DNA of 64,000 nt from CAYPNF01 sp964411985 (GTDB taxonomy: Bacteria; Verrucomicrobiota; Verrucomicrobiia; Limisphaerales; J093). Shown one piece after another: positions 35,686-43,526 of the stretch; the stretch's first letter is position 1, and the number at the start of each line of letters is the position of its first letter. The stretch spans positions 1-64,000 of the forward strand of contig CAYPNF010000005.1 in assembly GCA_964411985.1 (NCBI GenBank), read 5' to 3'. Under the pieces are notes generated by a model. It was not told where the DNA came from. It was given only the letters and a program-made list of their open reading frames with translations, and ran no database searches. A program made the position numbers and the translations under genes.

Positions 35686-36618
35686 ATGGCGTTACTCCAA
35701 CTTCAGCGGCTCTCCAAAGCCTATGGAAGCGTGCGTGCGGTGGAAGAGGTGAGCCTGGAGGTGACCGCGGGAGAGATTTACGGACTCCTCGGCCCGAATG
35801 GCGCGGGGAAGACAACTACGATCTCGATGATATCCGGTCTGCTCCGCCCCGATTCCGGGCAAATCAGCATCGCCGGAAACAGTCTGCAGAGTGACCCACA
35901 GCGTGCCAAGCGGATTATGGGAGTCGTTCCGCAGGATCTTGCCCTCTATGAAGAGCTCACGGGGAGGGAGAACCTGGAGTTTTGGGGAAGGATCGCCGGC
36001 CTGCGCAAGGCGGAGGCTAAGCCTAGAGCCACAGAGTTGCTGGAGGCGCTTTCGTTGCGAGACCGGGAGGGGGATGCGGTGAAGCAGTACTCCGGGGGCA
36101 TGAAACGGAGGATCAACCTGGGGTGCGCTCTGATGCATCGGCCCAAACTGTTGTTACTGGATGAACCCACTGTGGGGATCGACCCGCAGGCGAGAAACAG
36201 CATTCTGGAGTTTGTGCAGCGGTTGCAGGCAGATGGGACAGCTGTGCTCTATACGACGCATTACCTTGAGGAGGCAGAGCGGCTCTGCCAGAGGATCGGG
36301 ATCATCGACCACGGTCGGCTTCTGGCGGAAGGCACCCTGTCGGAGCTGCAAGACAGGCTGGGGGGCGACCGGGTTTATGTGGTGGAAGGTAATTGTGACG
36401 GAGCTCAGCCGGAGAATTGGCCTGGCTTTCTCACTCGATTTCGCGTTCTCCAGAGGTCCGGGCGCCAACTGGTTGTGGCTGCCCTCGCGCCAATGGACCC
36501 AGGGGCGTGCCTGAAGGAGCTGTTGGCTCTCCCCATCCAAGTGGAAAACGTCATGGTGAAGAAGCCAAGCCTGAACGACGTGTTCCTGCAATTGACGGGA
36601 AGGGATTTGCGGGAATGA
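35686..36618 (+). CDS. ABC-2 exporter ATP-binding protein
   Basis: About 310 residues from the ATG at 35686 (MALLQLQRLSKAYGSVRAVEEV). Walker A is GPNGAGKTTT, the signature is YSGGMKRR, and Walker B is LLLLDEPTVGID. It matches DrrA/CcmA-type ATPases that drive two ABC-2 permeases. The stop overlaps the next gene's ATG (ATGA at 36615), so all three genes form a coupled operon. Substrates of this group include drugs, lipids and polysaccharides; this one is unassigned. The C-terminal ~80 residues (VVEGNCDGAQPENWPGF onward) form an accessory domain common in this group. Confidence 0.93.
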   Translation: MALLQLQRLSKAYGSVRAVEEVSLEVTAGEIYGLLGPNGAGKTTTISMISGLLRPDSGQISIAGNSLQSDPQRAKRIMGVVPQDLALYEELTGRENLEFWGRIAGLRKAEAKPRATELLEALSLRDREGDAVKQYSGGMKRRINLGCALMHRPKLLLLDEPTVGIDPQARNSILEFVQRLQADGTAVLYTTHYLEEAERLCQRIGIIDHGRLLAEGTLSELQDRLGGDRVYVVEGNCDGAQPENWPGFLTRFRVLQRSGRQLVVAALAPMDPGACLKELLALPIQVENVMVKKPSLNDVFLQLTGRDLRE

Positions 36619-37916
36619 GCAGCCTCTGGGTCTTTATTGCCAAGGATTTGAGACGCGCCTTCAGGAATCCAATTCCTTGGGTGATCTTCCTCGCGATGCC
36701 CTTGGTCATTACTGCCTTGATCGGACTCGCATTCGGCCCCAAGAGCGGGGAAAAGGCGTTGGGTCGGATCCGGTTTGCGCTGGTGGACGAGGATGATTCA
36801 GCTCTGACCCGGCTTTTGCTCGGGGGGTTGAACCAAGGGCAGGCGAACCAGTATTTCGAACCCCTGATTCTGAACCGGGCAGAGGCGATGTTCTCCCTGA
36901 ACCATAACAAGATTAGCGCAGTCCTCGTTATCCCTCGTGACTTCACGCGCCACTATCTGGTGACGACGAACGTGGTGCGGTTGGAATTGATCAAAAACCC
37001 GGCGCAGTCCATCCATCCGGCGGTATTGGAGGAGTTGCTAGCAGCGGCGGTGACTGGGTTGGATGCGGTCAAGCAACACCTGGCGACTGATCTGCCTGAG
37101 TGGCTTGAAGTGGTGGAGGGCCGCAAGGATTATCGTCGGATTGCGGAGTTGATTGTACAAGCTGGGGACCGGGTTCAGGTGGCCAAACCGTTCCTCTTTC
37201 CCCCGCGAGTGGTCTATTCCAAGGCGCAGACCGCGGGGGGCGAAGCCCAAGATAAGGGGCGGGATGCCAACCAGGCCCAGGGTGGGGCAGGGAAGGCCCC
37301 TGCAGCATTCAGTCTCTTTGGCTATTTGCTGGCTGGGTTGGCGGCGATGTTCCTTTTGTTCCTCGGAAACAACGCGATGAAGGACATCCGCACCGAGTTG
37401 GCCCAAGGCACCCTGGCGAGAATCCACACTCTGCATCACCGGTTGTATTCCTACGTCGCCGGGAAAGTGCTGTTCTCCCTAGTGGCGCTCCTCATTTGCG
37501 CCGGGATTATGCTGGGAGGAGGCAGTGCCATTTTCAGGATTCATTGGGTGGCTCCGGGAAAAGTGGTGGCTTTGGTGATCGGGTACTGCGCCTTTGCCGC
37601 GGGGTTCATGGCGTTGATGGGATCTTTGGTTGGGCGGGACCACCGCTCGGAGGCTTTCACGAACGTGGTCGCCATGGTGGTGGGTCTGGCCGGGGGGGGA
37701 GCTTTTCCTGCGCAGCAGTTGCCCGACTTTCTCCGGCAGCACATTACTCCGTGGCTGCCCAACCATTGGTTTACGGAGCAAATGCGCCTCATGCTGGGAG
37801 TGCCTGGAGACTCACAGTGGGCTCTGGTGGCCGCCCAGTCTTTCCTGCTTGGATTGGCATTGTCAGTGCTCGCGGCCTGGTTCCTCCAGCGTAAGTTGGA
37901 GAAGGGGGCTTTGTGA
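36615..37916 (+). CDS. ABC-2 type permease, first subunit
   Basis: About 433 residues starting MSSLWVFIAKDLRRAFRNP, with one membrane helix at the N-terminus, a large periplasmic domain (to ~residue 230) and five helices at the C-terminus (FGYLLAGLAAMFLLFLGNNAMKD ...). This is the YhgE/Pip or DrrB-like ABC-2 layout (ABC2_membrane_3 type). A K/G/A/Q-rich loop lies near residues 205-230 before helix 2. It overlaps the ATPase gene by four bases and the second permease by one base. It forms the transmembrane channel with its partner. Confidence 0.9.
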   Translation: MSSLWVFIAKDLRRAFRNPIPWVIFLAMPLVITALIGLAFGPKSGEKALGRIRFALVDEDDSALTRLLLGGLNQGQANQYFEPLILNRAEAMFSLNHNKISAVLVIPRDFTRHYLVTTNVVRLELIKNPAQSIHPAVLEELLAAAVTGLDAVKQHLATDLPEWLEVVEGRKDYRRIAELIVQAGDRVQVAKPFLFPPRVVYSKAQTAGGEAQDKGRDANQAQGGAGKAPAAFSLFGYLLAGLAAMFLLFLGNNAMKDIRTELAQGTLARIHTLHHRLYSYVAGKVLFSLVALLICAGIMLGGGSAIFRIHWVAPGKVVALVIGYCAFAAGFMALMGSLVGRDHRSEAFTNVVAMVVGLAGGGAFPAQQLPDFLRQHITPWLPNHWFTEQMRLMLGVPGDSQWALVAAQSFLLGLALSVLAAWFLQRKLEKGAL

Positions 37917-39049
37917 TGAAACACATCCTTCTCATCGGGCACAACGATTTCCGCCTGTTCCTGAAGAGCAAAGTCTCTTACATCTGGCTTTTTGTGATGC
38001 CCCTGATGTTTGTCTACTTCATGGGTTTTGCGAATCGCGGCAGCTCGGGTCCAGCCAATCCCAATCCGCCGGTTTTGGTCGACAACCAGGACACCAACTT
38101 CCTGTCCCGCCTGTTCCTTCTGGAGATGGGGGCGCAGGGGATGTGGGTGCTTTCGCCGACCAACGCGGACCGGGCCGAGCGCGGGATTCGGATTGCCAAG
38201 GATTTCACCTCTCGAATTCTGGATGGCGAGCAGGCCCAAGTGGAGTTCTTTGAAGTCGAAGGGTCGGGGATGGGGGAGGCGGCGATGATTGAGCTACGCG
38301 TGGTCCGTGCCTTGATCTCCATGAACTCCCACTTGATTCGGGCTGCGGAACTCGTAGGGCCGGGGCAGGTGGTCACCGAGAGCTCATTTCGGGAGGCCAT
38401 GTCGGTTCCCGCCTTAGTGCGCTTGGACGCCTCCTTTGCGGGCCGAAAGCCGGTTCCCTCCGGGTTCCGCTTCTCTCTGCCAGGGAACTTGGTGATGTAC
38501 GTGATGATGAATGTGCTCGTTTTCGGTGGGGCGACCCTGGCTTCTGAGAGGTCGAGGGGCTTGCTCAGGCGACTCGCGGTCTATCCAGTGGGCCGATTCG
38601 TGCTGGTGGCAGGGAAGGTGTACGGGTTGATGCTGTTGGGATTGGTGCAGGTGTTGGTGCTGCTGGCGTCAGGAAGGTACCTGTTTCAGGTGCCGATCGG
38701 TGGGAGTTTTCCCACGCTTCTGCTTGTCCTCCTCGTTTATGCCTGGGGCGCGGCGGCGTTGGGAGTGTTTTTGGGATCGGTCATCCGAGCTGAGGACAAG
38801 GTGATCGGGGCGTGTGTCCTGATATCGCTGCTCATGGCAGCCCTAGGAGGGTGCTGGTGGCCGCTGGAGATTGCGCCACCCGCTTTGCAGTTGATAGCTC
38901 ACTACTTGCCCACGGGGTGGGCTATGGACGGCCTCCATCAGCTCATTAGCTTCGGAGGTGGCTGGGCCGAAGCTAAGGGTGTCGTTGGGGCCTTAGCCCT
39001 TTACGCTCTGGCATTTTCGTGGTTGGCCGGGCGCTTTTTCCGGGTGTGA
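37916..39049 (+). CDS. ABC-2 type permease, second subunit
   Basis: About 377 residues starting MKHILLIGHNDFRLFLKSK, with the same one-plus-five helix layout as its partner: a first helix YIWLFVMPLMFVYFMGFA, an extracytoplasmic domain, and C-terminal helices (LVMYVMMNVLVFGG ... WAAGRFF-like end). Start and previous stop share bases at 37914-37918. Its last 57 bases overlap the 3' end of the convergent chemoreceptor gene. With the ATPase and first permease it forms a complete exporter. Confidence 0.9.
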   Translation: MKHILLIGHNDFRLFLKSKVSYIWLFVMPLMFVYFMGFANRGSSGPANPNPPVLVDNQDTNFLSRLFLLEMGAQGMWVLSPTNADRAERGIRIAKDFTSRILDGEQAQVEFFEVEGSGMGEAAMIELRVVRALISMNSHLIRAAELVGPGQVVTESSFREAMSVPALVRLDASFAGRKPVPSGFRFSLPGNLVMYVMMNVLVFGGATLASERSRGLLRRLAVYPVGRFVLVAGKVYGLMLLGLVQVLVLLASGRYLFQVPIGGSFPTLLLVLLVYAWGAAALGVFLGSVIRAEDKVIGACVLISLLMAALGGCWWPLEIAPPALQLIAHYLPTGWAMDGLHQLISFGGGWAEAKGVVGALALYALAFSWLAGRFFRV

Positions 39050-40639
39050 GGGCCGCTTGCCGTTCAAGGGAATCCGTTCGGCCCTTTCACCCATGCGAGA
39101 TTCCGCCCCGAACGACATCCGAGGGTTCTGGGGCGGATTGATGGGGTCGGCAGACGGTTCCAGTAGATGAGCAGGGGATTGTGGTTGTGCGCTGGTCCCC
39201 TGAACGACCGCCAGCAGTTCGCCGACGGCGCTCTGGAGTGCCTTGGACTGTTGGTTTAGCTTTTCTGCGGCGTTGGCGGTTTCCTGGGAGCCTTCCGCGT
39301 TGGATTGCGTAATCTGATCCATCTGTCGCATGCTCTTGCTCATTTGCGAAATGCCTTCGCTCTGGTCACGCGAGGCCGTTGCCACCTGCGCCACCAGCTC
39401 ATCCACCTCGCGCACGCTGTCCACGATCTCCTTTAACCCCTTTACCACTCGGCTGGTGATCATGACCCCCTGATCGGTTCGCTCAATGGCGCTTTCGATC
39501 TTTCGAGCGATCTCCTTGGCGGATTCCCCGCTCTGTCGCGCCAGATTCCTGACTTCATCCGCCACCACCCCGAAGCCCATGCCTGCTTCGCCGGCCCGGG
39601 CCGCTTCCACCGCGGCATTCAACGCCAGGAGATTCGTCTGAAACGCAATGGCGTCCATGGTCTGGATGATCTTGCGAATGTCCGCCCCTGACTCCTTGAT
39701 GGCTTCCATGGCGTGACTCATCTGGTCCATGTTTGTCGATCCAGCGTCCGCGGCGCGCCGCGCGCGGTCGGCCAGTTCCTTCGCTTTCTGGGCGGTTTCG
39801 GAATTGCGATGGGTCATCGCAGAGAGTTCTTCCAAGGAGGCGGCCGTTTCCTCCAGAGAGGCGGCCTGCTCGCTCGCCCCTTCCGCGAGGGACTGACTGC
39901 CTGCCGTGACCGATTCAGCGGCGCTGTGCACTTCCTTCGATCCGCCGAGCAACAAGGCCGCGATGTGGTCCAGCGGCAAGGCAACCATTTTGCGGATGAA
40001 GTAATAAACAAGCAAGGCCACCACCAGGGTGATGCAGCCCGCGGTGGCGGCAGCTTGATTGATTCCCGACTTTTTCATGCTCGCGAGGGATTCGCTCCAC
40101 TGCTGTTCGGATTCGAGTAAGGCAGCCGTGGAGAACCGGAAGCACGTGACACCCCCAACGCTCCCCTGTTTCCACGCGGTGTGGCATCGAATGCAGTCTC
40201 CGATCACCTCCTGGGGTTGATAAATCTCGAACGCGTCTCTTGTGGTGCGGCTGATTCTTTCGGTTTTGGCCAGCAGCTGCTGTTTCAGCTCTTTCGGCAG
40301 CTCACGTCCCACGAACGAGCTGTGAGACGAATGAGTTGCCACCCCTTTGCTGTCAAAGAGGGAGAACTCGAGTAGTCCTTTGATGGCCTTCTGGTCTTCC
40401 AGCAGCTTGGCGAACTTGGTCATCTCACCCCGCTCGAGAGACCCTTTGATCGCCTGTTGGGCGGAGAAGTAGACGTTGTCCGCGTTCTTCAGTTCCTGCG
40501 CTTGCAGGAGAAGCTTGGATCGATCCGCCGTCTTCTGCATCAATCCGGTGTTCGTACGGTAGTTGAGCGCCTGCGAAATGGTTAGAATCGCTAAGAGCGT
40601 CGTCAGGATGACCAGCGTGAGTTTTGTGTTCAGTTTCAT
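38993..40639 (-). CDS. Methyl-accepting chemotaxis protein with periplasmic c-type heme site
   Basis: The protein has 548 residues. The first membrane helix spans residues ~8-25 and the second ~196-218. The periplasmic sensor between them has a c-type heme site CIRCH (C149, C152, H153) and fits a DUF3365/Tll0287-like heme sensor. After a short HAMP-like link comes a full signalling domain whose tip AFQTNLLALNAAVEAARAGE is canonical. No C-terminal CheR-docking pentapeptide is seen. The ATG overlaps the stop of the hydrogenase small-subunit gene (ATGA, 40636-40639), so it is translationally coupled to the hydrogenase. That points to a receptor for redox state or hydrogen-derived electrons. The C-terminal ~19 codons overlap the convergent ABC permease. 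No che genes lie in the window. Confidence 0.92.
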   Translation of the reverse strand: MKLNTKLTLVILTTLLAILTISQALNYRTNTGLMQKTADRSKLLLQAQELKNADNVYFSAQQAIKGSLERGEMTKFAKLLEDQKAIKGLLEFSLFDSKGVATHSSHSSFVGRELPKELKQQLLAKTERISRTTRDAFEIYQPQEVIGDCIRCHTAWKQGSVGGVTCFRFSTAALLESEQQWSESLASMKKSGINQAAATAGCITLVVALLVYYFIRKMVALPLDHIAALLLGGSKEVHSAAESVTAGSQSLAEGASEQAASLEETAASLEELSAMTHRNSETAQKAKELADRARRAADAGSTNMDQMSHAMEAIKESGADIRKIIQTMDAIAFQTNLLALNAAVEAARAGEAGMGFGVVADEVRNLARQSGESAKEIARKIESAIERTDQGVMITSRVVKGLKEIVDSVREVDELVAQVATASRDQSEGISQMSKSMRQMDQITQSNAEGSQETANAAEKLNQQSKALQSAVGELLAVVQGTSAQPQSPAHLLEPSADPINPPQNPRMSFGAESRMGERAERIPLNGKRPSHPEKAPGQPRKCQSVKG

Positions 40640-41547
40640 TGTGCCGTCCCCGTGGCTGTGTAGATTGGGAAATCAGCTTTCCGTGCGAACTGGGGCGATG
40701 CACACCCGATGCAGGGGGCTCCTGCACGGACGCAATAGTTTACGCCGCCGTTCCATGCTCGGAGGGAACAGTCCGCATGGGTGATCGGTCCCACGCATCC
40801 CAGTTTGAACAGACATCCATCCTGGCCAAAAGCCGAGGCAAACTTCTGGCGCTCATAGTCTGAGTATCGAGGACACTGGTCATGAACCGTTTGGGCATAA
40901 AATGCCTTCGGCCGACCAGCAGCGTCCAAAGCAGGCAATCCAAACCCAACGAGGTGTGCGATTGTGCCTACCATCCAGTCCGGGTGCGGGGGACACCCCG
41001 GTATCAGGATGCAGGGCGTGTCCACGTGTTGTGACGCCAGGTACTCCGCGATTCCCACGGCGCCGGTGGGGTTGTTCTCAGCTGCGGGAATGCCTCCGTT
41101 GGTGGCGCAAGTGCCCACCGCCAGAACCGCCTTGGCCTTTCGGGCTGCGCGCAGCACTTGCTCTGGAAAAGGTTCTTCTCCGAAGACGCACGCCCGGGGC
41201 ATCGACCCAGGCACGGCACCTTCCACCACCAGAACATAGCCGCCACGCTCAATGGCGCCGTTAACGGCCTCGACTGCGGTATGCCCGGTTGCTGCGGAGA
41301 GTGTCTGATGAAAAAGCAGAGAAATGTACTCCGTGAGGAGTTTGTCGGGCGTGATGGATTCACTGTTGAGTAGCGATACCGAACAGCCAGAGCAGCTAAG
41401 CCCTTGCAGCCAGAGCACGGGTGCCCGACCTTGAGCCATTTCCGCGAGGGCCTCCGCCATCGGACGCGCGGCCGCTAACCCCAAACCCATGAGCGACGCA
41501 AGCCGCCCCCCAAGTTGGAGGAAAGATCGGCGAGTAAGTTGGTTCAT
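40636..41547 (-). CDS. Periplasmic [NiFe] hydrogenase small subunit
   Basis: The protein has 303 residues. The Tat leader is RRSFLQLGG. Cluster ligands are all present. Proximal: C52, C55, C147 and C185. Distal: H222, C225, C245 and C251. Medial: C260, C279 and C282, plus an extra C272 where classical enzymes have proline (NYCVRAGAPCIGC). A medial [4Fe-4S] rather than [3Fe-4S] cluster is therefore expected. There is no C-terminal membrane anchor, and no cytochrome b gene follows, so the enzyme looks soluble in the periplasm. A good ribosome binding site (AAGGA) precedes the ATG, 20 bases after the large-subunit stop. The stop overlaps the chemoreceptor start. The family assignment is firm; cluster type is inferred from ligands. 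Confidence 0.94.
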   Translation of the reverse strand: MNQLTRRSFLQLGGRLASLMGLGLAAARPMAEALAEMAQGRAPVLWLQGLSCSGCSVSLLNSESITPDKLLTEYISLLFHQTLSAATGHTAVEAVNGAIERGGYVLVVEGAVPGSMPRACVFGEEPFPEQVLRAARKAKAVLAVGTCATNGGIPAAENNPTGAVGIAEYLASQHVDTPCILIPGCPPHPDWMVGTIAHLVGFGLPALDAAGRPKAFYAQTVHDQCPRYSDYERQKFASAFGQDGCLFKLGCVGPITHADCSLRAWNGGVNYCVRAGAPCIGCASPQFARKADFPIYTATGTAQ

Positions 41548-41567
41548 GTTTTTCCTTTTTGGTCAGG

Positions 41568-43082
41568 TTAGTGCACCGCACATGCGATGCAGGGATCAAA
41601 GGATCGAATGACTCTCGCCACCTCGACCGGATTCTTCTCATCCGCTACTGGAGTACCCAGAAGCGCTTGCTCTACCGCACCGGGCGTCCCCCGATCGTCG
41701 CGTGGTGAACAATTCCAAGTGGTGGGAACAACACATTGGTAGCGGGCGATCTTCCGATCTCGTATCTCGATCCAGTGCCCCAGGGCTCCTCGGGCTGCCT
41801 CGGTGAGGCCGAAGCCCTGGCCGGAATCCGGGATTCGGAACGGGATGCTCGAAGGCTGGTCCGGCACGAGACGCTGCACCCATTCCAGACATCGATCTGC
41901 CACCAGATCACACTCGATCGCTCGTGCCGCATGTCTTCCCATAACCGACAGTAAATCCCCAGGTTGCCGACCCAGAGTCTTCAGGGCACCGTCCACGGCT
42001 GTTCGTACGTTCCCGGTTTTCCCCTTTTGGTAGGTTATCAACAACCGAGCCAGGGGACCGACTTCGACGACTTGTCCACGATAACGGGGAGCCTTTAACC
42101 AGGAGTACGCTCCGGCTTTGTCAGGGGCTGGTGTGGTTTGCCCCGCTGCGGGCGGACAATTCGAGGGGGATGAGAAGAGAGAGTATCCCACGTCTTCGGA
42201 AATGGCGTCCGGGGCGAGTTCCTCGAGTTTGCCACCCAATAGGACACCGGCCAAGAGTGCTTTTTGGGTCGAGTTGCCAGGCTCCGGAAATACCCCGTAA
42301 GAGAGAAAATTGGCGCATCCCTTGCCGAGATCGAAGTACTGGGGAAAGGCGCTCGCCACAGCTAGAACATCAGGGACGTAACACGTTTTGATGAAGGTTC
42401 TCAACTGGTTTAACAATCCCTGGTAGTGGGCGATCTTGACCGCCGTGACCGTCTCCGTCACCCCGCCCGGAAACAAGGAGGCCGCGTGGGGCATCTTGCC
42501 CGAGAAGAGGGCCCCCATCTTGTGCGCCAGTTGACGCATCTGCAGGGCATCCAGATAATGCTTGATGGCCCCCATGGTGGTTTCTGAATCCTCGAGGTAT
42601 TGGGCCTCAAATCTTGGCAGAAAAGGCGCCGCGCCTCCCACGCGTCGGGAAGACAGTTCGGAACCTACCCAGCCTTTTAGGCCGAGCAAGGCGGGATCCT
42701 TCCCTTCGTAGCTCAAAACCTTGGCAACATCGATGAAGTCCAGCGCAGACAGCAGGTAGAAGTGAGTGATCGCGGAGGCAATGAAGTTCGCTCCCTGGAT
42801 CAGGTTGCGCATCAGCGTCCCGTTGTCGGGCGGGACCAGCCCATAGGCCATGTCTTGGGCCAAGATGGAAGCGATGCCATGCTCGACTGGGCATACTCCG
42901 CAGATGCGTTGGGTAATCTGCTGCGCGTCGAGTGGGTCCCGCCCCCTGAGGATGGTCTCGAAACCCCTATACATCTCCCCCGCCACGAAGGCTTGGGTCA
43001 CCCGCCCTCCTTCAGTTTCGACCTTTACGGCTAAATGCCCTTCAATCCGCGTGATGGGATCCAGGCTAATCTTTTGGCTCAT
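41568..43082 (-). CDS. [NiFe] hydrogenase large subunit encoded without a maturation tail
   Basis: About 504 residues from the ATG at 43082 (MSQKISLDPITRIEGHL); a TTG at 43097 would add five. The nickel-iron site ligands are CGVC (C61, C64, in RICGVCPVEHG) and CIAC (C498, C501, in SFDPCIACAVH). The gene stops right after that histidine, so the C-terminal peptide that HupD/HybD-type proteases normally remove is absent. The codons are Cys, not UGA, so this is not a selenoenzyme. The TTWNCSPRD ... ALLGTPV block resembles group 1 enzymes. It is the first gene of the operon, ahead of the small subunit, the reverse of the common order. No hyp genes are in the window. Confidence 0.95.
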   Translation of the reverse strand: MSQKISLDPITRIEGHLAVKVETEGGRVTQAFVAGEMYRGFETILRGRDPLDAQQITQRICGVCPVEHGIASILAQDMAYGLVPPDNGTLMRNLIQGANFIASAITHFYLLSALDFIDVAKVLSYEGKDPALLGLKGWVGSELSSRRVGGAAPFLPRFEAQYLEDSETTMGAIKHYLDALQMRQLAHKMGALFSGKMPHAASLFPGGVTETVTAVKIAHYQGLLNQLRTFIKTCYVPDVLAVASAFPQYFDLGKGCANFLSYGVFPEPGNSTQKALLAGVLLGGKLEELAPDAISEDVGYSLFSSPSNCPPAAGQTTPAPDKAGAYSWLKAPRYRGQVVEVGPLARLLITYQKGKTGNVRTAVDGALKTLGRQPGDLLSVMGRHAARAIECDLVADRCLEWVQRLVPDQPSSIPFRIPDSGQGFGLTEAARGALGHWIEIRDRKIARYQCVVPTTWNCSPRDDRGTPGAVEQALLGTPVADEKNPVEVARVIRSFDPCIACAVH

Positions 43083-43526
43083 GTGTGAGGATACCAACAG
43101 TGTTCCGATGGGCTTTTCGGAACGGCGCTGATCTTGGAGGACTCAACCTATGCGCAGTACCCTGAGCTCTCCCCATAACCGTAGCGAGGAGTCTCAGCTT
43201 CAAGACTGGATTCCCTGGGTTTTCACCCCGCATCCAACCCAGAGAAACGCCGTTCAAGCCAATGTAACTATCGGCTTTCTATGGAGTTACTGAAGAAGTG
43301 AAAACCCAGACAAGGGTGGCGTAAAAACCTGTCGTGGACGCTCAGGAAAACTCTTGGGAGTGTCAGGAATTGCCCTAGCTACAGTCGGGGGATTCGCTGT
43401 TACCAACGGGTCCAAACCGGCTGGGAAAAGGTATGATCAAGGGTCCTTTGGGATTCCCCTTCGCCCGGCACCAATGAGCTAGGCGAGACAAGGCCGACTG
43501 CTTCCGCCAAGTCTCCCCTTCGCGGA
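43083..43526. other. Intergenic region upstream of the hydrogenase operon
   Basis: This 444-base stretch must hold the hydrogenase promoter and the 3' end of the exopolysaccharide transcript. I see no sigma54-type TGGCAC-N5-TTGC element, no tRNA and no convincing small gene in it. Confidence 0.5.

Noticed and set aside
41568..43082. Selenoprotein ([NiFeSe]) reading of the hydrogenase
   Set aside because: Both C-terminal ligand codons are TGC/TGT cysteine, and no in-frame TGA occurs at that site.
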